A stretch of DNA of 64,000 nucleotides. Source: Emiliania huxleyi CCMP1516. Its lineage: Eukaryota; Haptophyta; Isochrysidales; Noelaerhabdaceae. Shown piece by piece: positions 32,080 to 42,316 of this stretch (position 1 is its first letter; each line of letters starts with the position of its first letter). The notes under the pieces are model-generated. The model did not search any database and was not told the origin of the DNA. It was given only the letters and a program-made list of their open reading frames with translations. Made by a program: the position numbers and the translations under genes. The stretch covers positions 101,395 through 165,394 of the forward strand of contig NW_005200754.1 of NCBI RefSeq assembly GCF_000372725.1, given 5' to 3'.

Positions 32080-32993
32080 GCGGCGTCAACAAATACCCCC
32101 CACGGCAGCAGTTACTGCAAGAAAATGTCCTCCATCCACCCTCGAACTCGTTCGGGCAAGGACCTAGACTCGGAGACCGGGCAGACCAGCGACGACCGTG
32201 GCTAAGGTAACCAGGTGTAACGCACCAGGTGTCTGCCTCTAGTTTGGCTTGCCGATACTTTGTCACGTTTATCTCTTACCTTTTCGCATTTCGCAGTTTC
32301 ATGACAACTGGCGCGCACTGTGGCGCGCACTGGCACTGACAGTGCTGGTGCGGCAGTTCTCTCGCTTATCACGAGGTGTTGACTTTTCCATAATCGAATA
32401 TATGACTATCGAGGACGCCGGCTCTCTAAAAAAAACTGCCGGTGCCCACTTGCCCACAGGCCAAAAACAGAAAGAAGAAATGGGGCACGCCGAGCGTCCG
32501 GTCTCCAGACTCGGCGACTCGCATCTCGCAACGCGAGAGGAGTCGTCGAGGGGTGAAGCGCGCGTCGCGTCGCGCGGCTGCGACACTCGAGAGCCGGTGT
32601 AGCGCGCGGCAGGATGTGCTGGACTGTGGCCGTGGCGCGTGAGGCGCGGCCGACTTTGATGCCGCCTGCCTCGAGGGTCCGGTCTCCGGAGACCGGACTC
32701 CGAGTCCGACACGCGGGCGTCGCGGCGCGGCCGGGGGGGGGGGGCAAATTCCCGACACGCGGCTTTATGAGTAGCCCCAAACAATACGCGGCGGGGCCGG
32801 GGGGCGCGGGCTGTGTGTGTGTTGGTGTGGTTTCCAGCGTGTCCGAACCCCCCCACGACGGCGCGGCGCGCGCCGGCCGCGCGGCGCGCGCGCCGAACAA
32901 GCTCCCCACCTTATCAGGGAAACGTAGGAGCTCACGCAAAACGGACTCGCCGCTCACACGTGTGTGTACTCATACTCTCGAGTGACTCGTACA
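32080..32993. other. Intergenic with repeated GTCCGGTCTCC words
   Basis: Contains a 22-bp perfect palindrome at 32677-32698 whose half-site GTCCGGTCTCC also occurs near 32498-32508. It also has a G-run at 32739-32747. No convincing gene. Confidence 0.45.
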
Positions 32994-35113
32994 TCAGCAC
33001 TCTATACGCACGCCGTCGGTCTCCCACCTGCCGGCGCCGCTGCGGCTCAGGTCGAAGACGAAACGGACCTCATCCGCGATGTTCGCAGCGGCGGCGGTGT
33101 CAGCCGCCGCCGTCGCCTGCACGCGCACGGCCGCGGCGGCCGCGCTGCCCTCGCCGTCTTCGCACTGCACGACACAAACCGTCGAAGAGTGCAGCAGAAC
33201 GCTGAAGCTCGGCGAGCCCTTGACGATGGCCTCAAAGTTGGCGGCGCCGCTCAGCCGCGCGCGATTGGCGGCCGAGTTGAGGGCGAAGGCGCTGGCGAAG
33301 TCGCCGTCGCTCAGCGCCTCGAGCTGGGCGTCGACGTGTGCCGACGGCGTCGCGGTGTCCGTGCCGCGCAGCTTGGCCGCGCCGCCGCCGTTCTCCACCG
33401 CAGCCGCCGCAACGCCGGAGGCCAGCGCCACGGGCTTGGTGGGCGACGCGGCGCCGTCGCGGTCGCAGAAGGCGTCGAGCTCCGAGAGGCTCACCCAATG
33501 CCTGCCGTGGTGGCCAAAGAGGCCTCGCAGCTCGGGGTGCGCCGCCTCCGCCACAATCTCCGCCGCCTCGACGACGCCGCACGACGAGCGGTTGAAGTAC
33601 AGGTTGCCGTCGGCCACCGCCACGGCTCCGCTCCTCACCGCCGGCAGCGCGCGCCACTCGTCCGACTGCAGCAGTTGGAGCGAGGAGAGCTCGGCGCGCG
33701 TGCGCTCGAGGCTGAAGCCGCACGGTGCGAGGAGGATCAGGTCGGCGTCCGCCAGCATCGACGCGCGCTCGATGACCCTCGAGTGGCCTCCCTTGGTGCC
33801 GTGCACCATCGAGCAGCCGGCCGCCTGCACGCACTCGGCGATCCAGTAGCCGCTGCCCATCAGCGGCGCGAGCCACTCGAGGTGCGCCTAGCAGACATGT
33901 CCACGGCACGTCCGCGGCACATGTCCAAGACATGTCCGCAGGCGCGAGCCACGGAGGTGCGCCACGCGAGGCGCGGGCGCGCCGGCGGGCACGAGCGGCG
34001 CGATGGCACCGAGCCGCGCGCGCATGTGCGCCACCAGCCGCCGGCCGCGCTCAGGAGCACCGAGGGCGGCTGCGATGGTCACAACGTCGCCGAGCACGTC
34101 GTCGAGCGTGACCGGCATGATGGTGACGAGTGCCGTGGAGGGCAGAGCCACACAGGCCGCGTCAACGTCCTCCGGAGTGACGGCGCAGATGCGGCATTGC
34201 TCCTGCGAGAAGAGAAGGGAAGTGAAGAGAAGAGACGAGGCGAGAAGGGAAGAGAAGTGAAGAGAAGAGCTGCTCCTGCGTGACGATGACGTCCGGCCGG
34301 AGGCTGCGCACAAGCTCGGAGCGAATCTGGTAGATTGGGCCGCCAGCCGCCGCCTGCGCGCGGACCGCCTCGTCCAGCTGCAGCGACGGCGCGTTTGGGT
34401 CGACGCGCGGCGCAGTCACCACCGGCAGCGCCGTCGCGAGCGGAGGGTCGTCGCAGCCGTGCGAGCGGCCGACCTGTACATGGCAGAAGGCGTGAAGAGA
34501 CGCTGTGAACAGCTTGCCCACGGGTGCAGCCGCGGGAGCGGCGGACCAGCAGGTGCGCGCAGCCGAGGCGGCAGACGATCTCGGTGGAGGCGGAGAGGAG
34601 AGAGAGGACGCGCTTGGAGGGAGCGGGCGCCGGCGGGCGGGCGCCGCGCTGCGGAGGGCCGAGGTCGAGCCGCATCTGAAGCTCGGCGCGCCGGTAGCCG
34701 CTCTTCTCGTAGAAGGCCGCGTTCTTGTCCGCGCAGTCGAGGATCACCTTGTAGCAGCCTGCTTCGCGCGCGAGCTCAGCGAGCCGTCCCAGCAGCGCGC
34801 GGCCGACCCCGCGCCCGCGCGCCTTTTCGTGCGTGACGACGTCCTCGACGTGGCCCACGCGTCCGCAGCCGCGGACAAGCTTGTGCTCCACGATGAGCGA
34901 TGCGGTCCCGAGCAGCGCGCCACTGTGTGCATCCTCGGCCACGACGATGGATTGCTCTCGCGCGGCTGCGCCCGCCAGCATCCGCTCCCAGTCGCCTCTC
35001 GTCGGCGGCCCGCACGGCCCGTCGAGCACGGTCAGCTGCGAGAGCAGCTCGCACATCGCGGCAAAGTCGCGCGGCTCCGCCGTGCGGAGGAGGAAGTCTT
35101 GCGTGGACGGCAT
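32994..35113 (-). CDS. Fusion: GNA1-type N-acetyltransferase, BtuF-like binding domain and DUF4864
   Basis: Four exons (35113-34547, 34473-34276, 34202-33963, 33887-32994), 1899 nt, 632 aa, phases exact. Residues ~1-150 form a GNAT domain of the glucosamine-6-phosphate acetyltransferase type: GCGRVGHVEDVVTHEKARGR, GVGRALLGRLAELARE and FYEKSGYRRAELQMRLDL. A Pro-rich linker leads, in the same exon, to KRVLSLLSASTEIVCRLGC, VGRSHGCDDPP, LVRSLRPDVIVTQEQC, EWLAPLMGSGYWIAECVQAA and DADLILLAPCGFSLERT, the order of a BtuF/TroA-type corrinoid or siderophore binding protein (PF01497). The C-terminus (DAQLEALSDGDFASAFAL, FEAIVKGSPSFSVL) fits DUF4864. No signal peptide, so the binding domain is probably intracellular. 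Which ligand and whether the three parts cooperate is unknown. The three introns (73, 73, 75 nt) start GT, GA and GC. Confidence 0.82.
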
Positions 35114-35325
35114 GGAGGTGGCAGAGGGTGCGAGCAGCGGACCGGACCGGGCTGCGGCAGCGGCGTCGAAGGCGGCGAGCTCTAAATTCGCGCTAAAGTG
35201 CACTAAAGATGCAGTATAAACACTTCCCGCTCGTGCAGCGTCGGAACAGGCCACGCCCATAGGCGCCGAGCTCGCCAGCTGCAGCCCTGCAGTTCTCGAT
35301 ACTGAGCCCTCCTCCCGACCCGCTC
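35114..35325. promoter_or_regulatory. Short divergent promoter region
   Basis: A 212-bp gap between two divergently transcribed genes. A GTGCACTTTAGCGCG word and an A/T-richer 35185-35215 lie near the left gene's likely start. Promoter function inferred from position only. Confidence 0.35.
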
Positions 35326-36900
35326 TTGATGTCCATCCGGTCCGCGCCGTCCAGCTGGGCGACGCCGTCGCGTACGAGCCGGCCTCGACGCGCTCGCGGC
35401 TGCCGCGGCGGCCTCGGAGGCGCGCTCGGCGAGCGGCCGCGCTCGGCGGTGCTCCTGCTGCTGCTGACGTCGGCGAGCGGCGCTCCAGTGAGCGGGTCCG
35501 ACAGCGCGGCTCGCCAGGAGGCCATCGACAGCCTCGTGGCTCGCTCGTCGCTCGTCGAGCTGCAGATCTCTGGCTCGCGCACCGGCCTCGTCTATCGCGT
35601 CGGCGTGGAAGGCTGCTTGCCGCTGCGGCAGAGCGGCCCGCCGCGCACCCTCTACCTCGTCGCGTGGTCTCTCGGCCATACTATCCTGCCGCCCCGCATC
35701 CAGCTCCACCCTCCGATCGGCAGGGAGCAATTCACTGGGGCTGCTCCGCTGATGGCGCTCGCGGCCGACGCGGGCGCGTGGCGGGACGGCATATCTGCGA
35801 CGCAGAAGGAGGGTAAGGTGAACGCGCGCTCGGATCATCTGCTCGACGAGGCGGCGTGGCGCACGTTCCCCCACGCCGCCAAGCTGCTCGCGCGGTGGGT
35901 TGACGGAGCGCTCGAGCCGCTGCCCGCCGGCGTGCAGCTGCTCCGCGCCGAGGGCTACCCGCGCGGCAACCTGATCGACGGTCCCCCCGTGGAGTACAAG
36001 GACCTCGTGCTGCTGCTCGACGACGTCGGCAGCGGGTGCGTGCTCAAAGCTCTGCCATCGCACCTCTCTCTGGACGGCGACCACGACGCTCACCTCTCGT
36101 TGCCCTGCCCCGCGCAGCTCTTGCGCCACCTGCAAGGGGCGGGGATTTCGCAGAGCCAGCACCGCGCTCAGCTGCGCCTCGCGCACATCTCGCGCGAGGT
36201 CAGGTGGCGCCTGGCACCGCCGGCCGTGCGGCGCGCCGCCGCCGTAGCTCGGCAGCGCAAGAAGCGTTTTGCCAGTGGAAGCGAGCCCTTCTCGCGCGCC
36301 GGAGGCGGGATTAATCGCCGAGAGGAGTTCGAGTGCGTGGCGCGCCGGAACCAGGCGTGCGCGGCGGGCGGCGCGCTGCTCGCCTTCACGTGGCTCGCGG
36401 CGCCGCCGCACTCGCCACAGTCGCAGATCGGGAGCTGCGTCGAGGTGGCGCCGGCATGCGAGGGCGGGCTCGCGCAGCTCGCCGATCCGCAGAGGCGGGC
36501 GGCGCAGGACCGTACGCTTTTGCGGCGGCTAGAGCAGCAGACGGACGACGGCATGGCGGCGGTGGACGAGACCGAGATCCTCTCCGAGACCCTCGACGTC
36601 GGCGACGGCGGCAAGGAGGAGGAGGAGGAGGAGGAGGCATCGCAAGAGGAGAGCCCCGGGCGCGTGGCGCGCGCCTCGGGCGAGGAGGAGGGCGCGGATA
36701 GGGCCGCCTCGTTCGAGGATGGAGAGGAGGACGGCGAGGATGAATGTGACCAGTCCGCCGGGGAGGCGGCTGGGCTGCTGATACTCGGGTCGGGAGAGTG
36801 CGAGGACGACCAGGGTAGCGAGCCTCCTTCGGGAGGGGACGCTGACGTGGAGGCAGACGCCGCATTTGCGCACGCCAGCGAAGAGTCCGCCGAGCTTTAA
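35326..36900 (+). CDS. Unknown protein with acidic C-terminus
   Basis: 524 codons in one exon, no family recognised. A hydrophobic segment near residues 40-52 (SAVLLLLLTSASGAPVSG) resembles a late signal peptide or anchor, so the true start may lie a little downstream or upstream. The middle (about 60-330) has ordinary soluble-protein composition with blocks such as RTLYLVAWSLGHTILPPRIQ and YKDLVLLLDDVGSGCVLKAL. The last ~130 residues are dominated by Glu and Asp (KEEEEEEEASQEES). It could be a secreted or lumenal protein with a calcium-binding tail (inference). It is transcribed away from the acetyltransferase fusion. Confidence 0.55.
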   Translation: MMSIRSAPSSWATPSRTSRPRRARGCRGGLGGALGERPRSAVLLLLLTSASGAPVSGSDSAARQEAIDSLVARSSLVELQISGSRTGLVYRVGVEGCLPLRQSGPPRTLYLVAWSLGHTILPPRIQLHPPIGREQFTGAAPLMALAADAGAWRDGISATQKEGKVNARSDHLLDEAAWRTFPHAAKLLARWVDGALEPLPAGVQLLRAEGYPRGNLIDGPPVEYKDLVLLLDDVGSGCVLKALPSHLSLDGDHDAHLSLPCPAQLLRHLQGAGISQSQHRAQLRLAHISREVRWRLAPPAVRRAAAVARQRKKRFASGSEPFSRAGGGINRREEFECVARRNQACAAGGALLAFTWLAAPPHSPQSQIGSCVEVAPACEGGLAQLADPQRRAAQDRTLLRRLEQQTDDGMAAVDETEILSETLDVGDGGKEEEEEEEASQEESPGRVARASGEEEGADRAASFEDGEEDGEDECDQSAGEAAGLLILGSGECEDDQGSEPPSGGDADVEADAAFAHASEESAEL

Positions 36901-37761
36901 GAATTCGGGCCGACGGTGCAAAAACAAAGAGGAGCCACACGCGAAACACGACACGCGTCTCTCAAGAGGCAACGGCAAGCACCGGCGCGTCGAGCGGCGC
37001 GCTTCGACCGGCGGCACCGGAGGCCGTGCCGCCCGGCCGTGAGACCGGCCGTCGGTTGACGGCGCGCCGCGGCGGCGGCTAGGGCAGGGGCTGCGCGCGC
37101 TCGCAAGCAGCGACGAGGCGGAGCGCGCGGAAGGCCGAGGCGGAAATCAGCGCGACCGAGACGGCCTGCGCGGCGGGACGGCGCCCTCGGATCAGCGTGC
37201 ACGAGTGGGGGCCTCGGAAGCGGCGAGATGCAACGCCGAGAGAGGGAGATATGTGCCGCTCTCGCGCCTGGCGCCGAGCGCAGGCGTCGCGAGCTGGTGG
37301 CGGCGCCGTCGAGCGTCGCGAACGGTCCACCGCTCGCGCACGCGTGCAGCCGGTCCATGGCGGCTAGGCAGAAAGAAGAATGGCGCGAATTGAGGCCGTA
37401 CGCGCCGAGCGCGAGCCTTGTTCCAGAGCGGCTGGCTGTCGCACGAGCCGGCACCGCACTAAATTTAGACCCAGGCGCCCTTCGTCGGGTTGCCGCCCTT
37501 GCAAACTAAGCAAGTTCCCAAATAAAAGAAACACAGGCGTACTCGGCGTTTCGACGAGAGGAGTCGCCGAGAGCTCCCTTCCCTGAAGATTCTGGTGCGC
37601 GGCCGTGCGCCTTGCCCCTCGATAGCGCGAATCCACCCCGCCCCCCCCGCGTGGCGCACGCCGTGCAAAAGCGTCCGGGAGCCGTTGACCGCCGACGCAG
37701 TGCCCGCCCGCGCGGCGCATGCACCAAAAGCGCATCCTCCTTGCTGCAGGTGCATCGGGCT
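36901..37761. other. Intergenic upstream of the desaturase
   Basis: Minus-strand ORFs here (up to 185 codons, 36897-37454) are Arg/Ala/Pro-rich with no recognisable motif and I treat them as composition artefacts. 37500-37760 is probably promoter and leader of the desaturase gene. Confidence 0.35.
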
Positions 37762-40700
37762 ATGTTTTGGCCTACGACGGACGCGTGTCGCTTGTGGCTC
37801 CCTGCCCTCCTGCTGCTCTCCTGCCTCGGCTGCGCGTACGCGAAGTCGTCTCTCCCCGAGGTCGACTCGACTGGCTCGCGGCGCTTGCGCTGGGGCGCGT
37901 CAGCCGTCGGCGCGCTTCTGCTCTCTCAGTTGCTGCTGCGGCAGAAGAGGGACGAGAAGGGGGGCAAGGGCGGCTCCGAGCCCACCTCGCGGAGCCTCAT
38001 CGCTCGCCGCGTGCCGCCGCAGCAGCCTGCGAGGGCCGAGGGGGATGCGGCGATGCGGGTCGCCAGCTCGGCTGCGGCAGGGGCCCTAGCGTGCCTTGCC
38101 GCGTGCCTGTCTCTCGACGCCCCTCCGCGCGCGCCCGGCGCCGATGCCGCCCTCCTCGCTGACGAGGCTCCGCACGCGCTGCTGCTGCGGCTCTGCGCGG
38201 CCGCCGCCGCCGCGGCTCTAGCGCTGCTGCTGCTCGCGCCCGGCCGGGCGAGGGAGGGGAGGGAGCGAGCGTTCGACCTTCCGGCCGACCCTTCGCTCAC
38301 TCTCCGCGAGGAGCTCGGCGTGACGAGGCGCCGCGCGCACTGGACAGGTCCCTGCTTCCTTGACGGGCGGACACACCGACCCCCCCCCCCCCCCCCTCCC
38401 CCCCGGCCCGCAGGCTGGCTGCCGTGCACATCAAGCGCGCAAAGACCGCGCAGCCGCCCGTCCTCGAGGGAGCCTCCCGCGACTTCACAAACGACGACAA
38501 CCCGCGCTCCCTCTCCTTCCTCCCGCCGACGCCCGCCCCCGCCCCCGCCCCCGCCGCCCCCCCGGCGCCCGCCTCGGATCCCGCAGCTCCCCCGCCCGCC
38601 GCCGCCGCGCCCGCCGTCGCCGCGCCAGCGGCCGGAGCGCCGGCCCATGCTGGCCAGCCACCGGCCCATGCTGGCCAGCCGACCTTGCGCGAGTACACGC
38701 TGGCCGAGGTCGGGAAGCACTGCTCCCGCGGCGACGCGTGGATCGTCGTGGACGAGCGAGTGTACGATGTGTCTCGCTTCATCGACGCGCACCCCGGCGG
38801 AGTCGGCCCTATCCTTAACCTCGCGGGCAAGGACTGCACCGACGTGTTCGCGAACTACCACGCCGCGCGCGTCTACGACAGGATGCTGCCCGCGTACCTG
38901 ATCGGCACGATGGCGGCAGGCGAGAGAGAGGGGGCCGAGATCCAGCCGAGATCCAGCCGAGATCCAGCCGAGAGAGATGCCTCCCTCCGCGCCTTCCTCC
39001 GCGCCTTCCCCGCGCCTTCCTCCGCGCCTTCCTCCGAGCCTTCCCCGCGCCTTCCTCCGAGCCTTCCCCGCGCCTTCCTCCGCGCCTTCCTCCGCGCCTT
39101 CCCCGACCCTTGTCCGAGCTCCCCTCGCAGGCGAGATCGTCGTCGCGCCGCACGTCGCCGACTTCCGCCGCATCCGGCAGGAGCTGCTGCGGCGCGGGCT
39201 CTTCGAGACGGACTCGCGCTTCTACCTCAAGATGCTCGCCTGGCACTGCACGCTCTGGCTCTGCGCGATGTGCCCCGTCGCTCGGCTGCGGCGCGCCGCG
39301 CCTTCCCTTCTCTTGAGCCGAGGACTTCCTGTTCTTCAGGTACCTCTCTCTCGGCTGCGACTCGTGCGGCGCGCACATGCTCGGCGCGGCGCTGATGGGT
39401 GTCTTCTGGCAGCAGCTCGCGGGCATCGGGCACGACCTCGGCCACAGCGGAGTGCCTCCTCCCTAGACACCTCCTTCACACCTCCTCCACACCTCCCAGA
39501 CACACCTCCTTCACACCTCCTTCACACCTCCCACACACCTCCCACACACCTCCCACACACCTCCCACACACCTCCCAGACACCTAGACACCTCCTAGGCA
39601 TCTGCTGCTACTCCCAGACACCTCCCAGACTCTCCAGAGGCCTCGGCCACACGACCACTCCCTCGCACACCTCCCTCGCACACCTCCCTTGCACACCTCC
39701 GCCGCACACCTCCCTTGCACACCTCCGCCGCACACCTCCCTTGCACACCTCCCTCGCACACCTCCCTCGCACACCTCCCTCGCACACCTCCCTCGCACAC
39801 CTCCCTTGCACACCTCCCTCGCACACCTCCCTCGCACACCTCCCTCGCACACCTCCCTCGCACACCTCCCTCGCACACCTCCCTTGCACACCTCCCTCGC
39901 ACACCTCCGCCGCACACCTCCCTTGCACACCTCCCTCGCAACACCTCCCTCGCACACCTCCCTCGCAACACCTCCCTCGCACACCTCCCTCGCAACACCT
40001 CCCTCGCAACACCTGCAGGTGACGCACTCTTTCCGCCGGGACCACCTCGTCGGCTCCCTCCTCTCCGCCTTCATGGGCCTGTCGGTCGGCTGCCGCAACA
40101 GCGAGACCACAGCACGCCACCACAGTCACCACCTCACCGGCGAGCGGCACACCTCCCCTAGGTTGGCTGGTGGAAGTCGGACCACAACACGCACCACGTC
40201 GTCTGCAACGCCGTCGAGCACGACCCGAACATCCAGCACATGCCGATGCTCGCCATCACCGACAAGGTCTTCCGCCGGCCGCGCTTCTGGGACACCTACC
40301 ACCGAAAGTGGGTCGGGGCGGTCGACGCGCCGCTCGGAGATGGCCCGAGATGACGCGAGATTGGGCGGGGGTTGTAGGTGGGTCGGCATGGACGATGCGG
40401 CGCACTGGCTCGTCTCGCACCAGCACCTCTTCTTCTACCCGCTGATGGCGCTCGGGCGGTGGAACCTGTACGCACAGGGGCTGATCTACCTCCTCACGCA
40501 GCCCGACAAGACGCACTTCCGCAAGACGGAGCTCGCCGGCATCGCAGTCTACTTTGGGTGGGTGCTCGGCACCGCTCTCTCGATGCCCTCCTGGGCCGAG
40601 TCCGTCGGGTGGGTGATGCTGTCGCACGCAGTCGCCGGCGCCCCGAGGTAGACCGACCGCACTCTCGGCCCAAACCCCGCGGCTGAGGAGGAGTGCATGG

Positions 40701-41386
40701 ACGAATCAGGCATCCTGCACGTGCAGATCGTCCTCTCGCACTGGTCGATGCACACGTACGAGGGCCGCGCGTACAACGGCGCGGACGACGAGTGGTACGT
40801 CACGACGATGCGCACGACGATGAACGTCGCCACTCCGCCGTGGCTCGACTGGGTCCGAGATGCAGCCGAGATGCAGCCGAGATGCAGCCGAGATGCAGCC
40901 GAGATGCAGCCGAGATCGTGGGCTCGACAGGGTCCCCCGCCGTGCCTCCGGCTCCAGGCAGAGGCTGTGAGCGGCGCAACTCCACCCCCCCCCCCCCCTC
41001 TTGCGCCGCAGGTGCACATCGGCCTCCAGTTCCAGATCGAGCACCACCTCTTCCCCCGCCTGCCGCGGCACAACCTCCGCCTCGCGCGCGACATGGTCCG
41101 CGAGGTGGTCGAGGCGCACTTCCCCGCCGGCTCGGCAGAGTGCAAGCGCCTCTTCCCGCTCGGCGTCGCCTACCACGAGCCGGGCTTCTTCGCGGGCGAG
41201 CTAGAGCAGCTGCGCGTGGCCTGGCCAACACCGCCGGCGAGTCACGGCTCGCGGCTAACTCTCTTAGGCAACCTCGAGATGTGGCGCGTGCTTCGCAGCG
41301 CGGCCTACGCGGCGCGCGGCGCCAAGCGGGGCGAACACGGCTTCTGGCAGAGTGCTCTCTGGGAGGGGATGAGCCTTGCCGGCTGA
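37762..41386 (+). CDS. Cytochrome b5-fused front-end fatty acid desaturase with N-terminal membrane extension
   Basis: Ten exons (37762-38327, 38414-38919, 39131-39266, 39340-39451, 40019-40084, 40162-40307, 40378-40637, 40710-40852, 41012-41213, 41268-41386), 2256 nt, 751 aa. The N-terminal ~190 residues carry a signal-like start (LWLPALLLLSCLGCAYA) and one or two further hydrophobic segments. A Pro/Ala linker follows, then a cytochrome b5 domain with the heme His of DAHPGG and the second His in NYHAARV. The desaturase domain has His boxes HDLGHSG, HNTHH and QIEHH. The Gln in the third box marks front-end (delta-4/5/6/8) desaturases, which insert a double bond between an existing one and the carboxyl end in PUFA synthesis at the ER. 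The long N-terminal extension is unusual. Donors are GT, GC and GA. Intron 4 is a 567-nt minisatellite. Regiospecificity cannot be told. Confidence 0.9.
39452..40018. repeat. Desaturase intron 4, a 13-bp minisatellite
   Basis: About thirty-five copies of the 13-mer CCTCGCACACCTC, with CCTTG/CGCCG variants and, near the 3' end, some one-base-longer or -shorter units, fill the intron between the first and second His-box exons. The front 130 nt use a related CACACCTCC word. The strand is strongly pyrimidine-rich up to the acceptor CTGCAG. Confidence 0.85.
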
Positions 41387-42316
41387 CGAGGCCCGGGCCG
41401 AGGAGGCCCCGGCAAGCCTCCCCCCCCCCCCCCCTCTTTCCCTCCCTCTTTCCCTCCCTCCCTCCCTCCGGGAGAGGGGCGCGACCAGCGGGTTGCCGCT
41501 GGCTAGCTGCTCCCTCCCCTCCCGCCGGCGCTTGGGCGACCCTCCTCCCTCTGTCGTCACGACACCTCTTGACTCTCTCGTCTCGAGGCGTCGCCCGTAC
41601 GATGACGTCACCGTGTCTCAGTGTGTGTGATCACGTTGCATCCACGCGAGAGCGTCTACTATGTCAACACCCCACAACAGAACACCCCGTTCGTCACTAG
41701 TGTCTGATGTGTGTTCTCCGGCTGTATATTAAACGCGAGCAGTTGAGACCTGGCCATGGCCCATGCCGCATCGCGCGCATGCGAGAAGTTTACCTTACCT
41801 AGCTTACCTTACCTTACCCATGCGCTCCACCTGTGCACCTCCTTCTCCATGTTGCAAGACGACGAGTATTACCTATACGCGGCTAAAGCTGTAATGCGCG
41901 CACAAGCTTCCTCTTCATCCTTGGCATGTCAGTCGATGTCACCTCTTGGAGCTTGGTGCTTTTGGACTTTGCTCCACGGAACCACACATGCTCGATCGGA
42001 TCCAAAAACGAAAAAGCAAGATGTTCAATGTGGGGAACACACAGTCACAGACCCTCTGGACCCCCGTCCCCCGCGCGCGCACCCACGAGTCGAGCACGAG
42101 ACCCCCGGGCGTGTCGACCGCGCTCTCCGGAGAGTGTCGGTTCCCCGGGAGACACACGTTCCCCCGGCGCTCACAAAAGCCGCCCGCCCCGCGCCCTGCC
42201 ATCTCAGGCATCGTCCTCCCTGTATCGCCGCGCGATCTCCGTCATGAAACCAACCTCGGCTGCGGGCTCGAAGCCTTCCAGCGCCTCACCAAGCAGCAAA
42301 AAGGGGAGCAAATCGC
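41387..42316. other. Convergent intergenic region with a GGTAA-type repeat
   Basis: Lies between the 3' ends of the desaturase and TBC-like genes. Pyrimidine runs at 41418-41470. 41788-41822 is the reverse complement of a TTACC-rich sequence also found at 53890-53925. No gene called. Confidence 0.45.

Noticed and set aside
36897-37454. 185-codon minus-strand ORF upstream of the desaturase
   Set aside because: Arg/Ala/Pro-rich composition without motifs; overlaps likely promoter DNA; no exon partner found.
39480-40018. CRISPR-like array (regular short repeats)
   Set aside because: Units are contiguous 13-mers without unique spacers and lie inside a eukaryotic intron.
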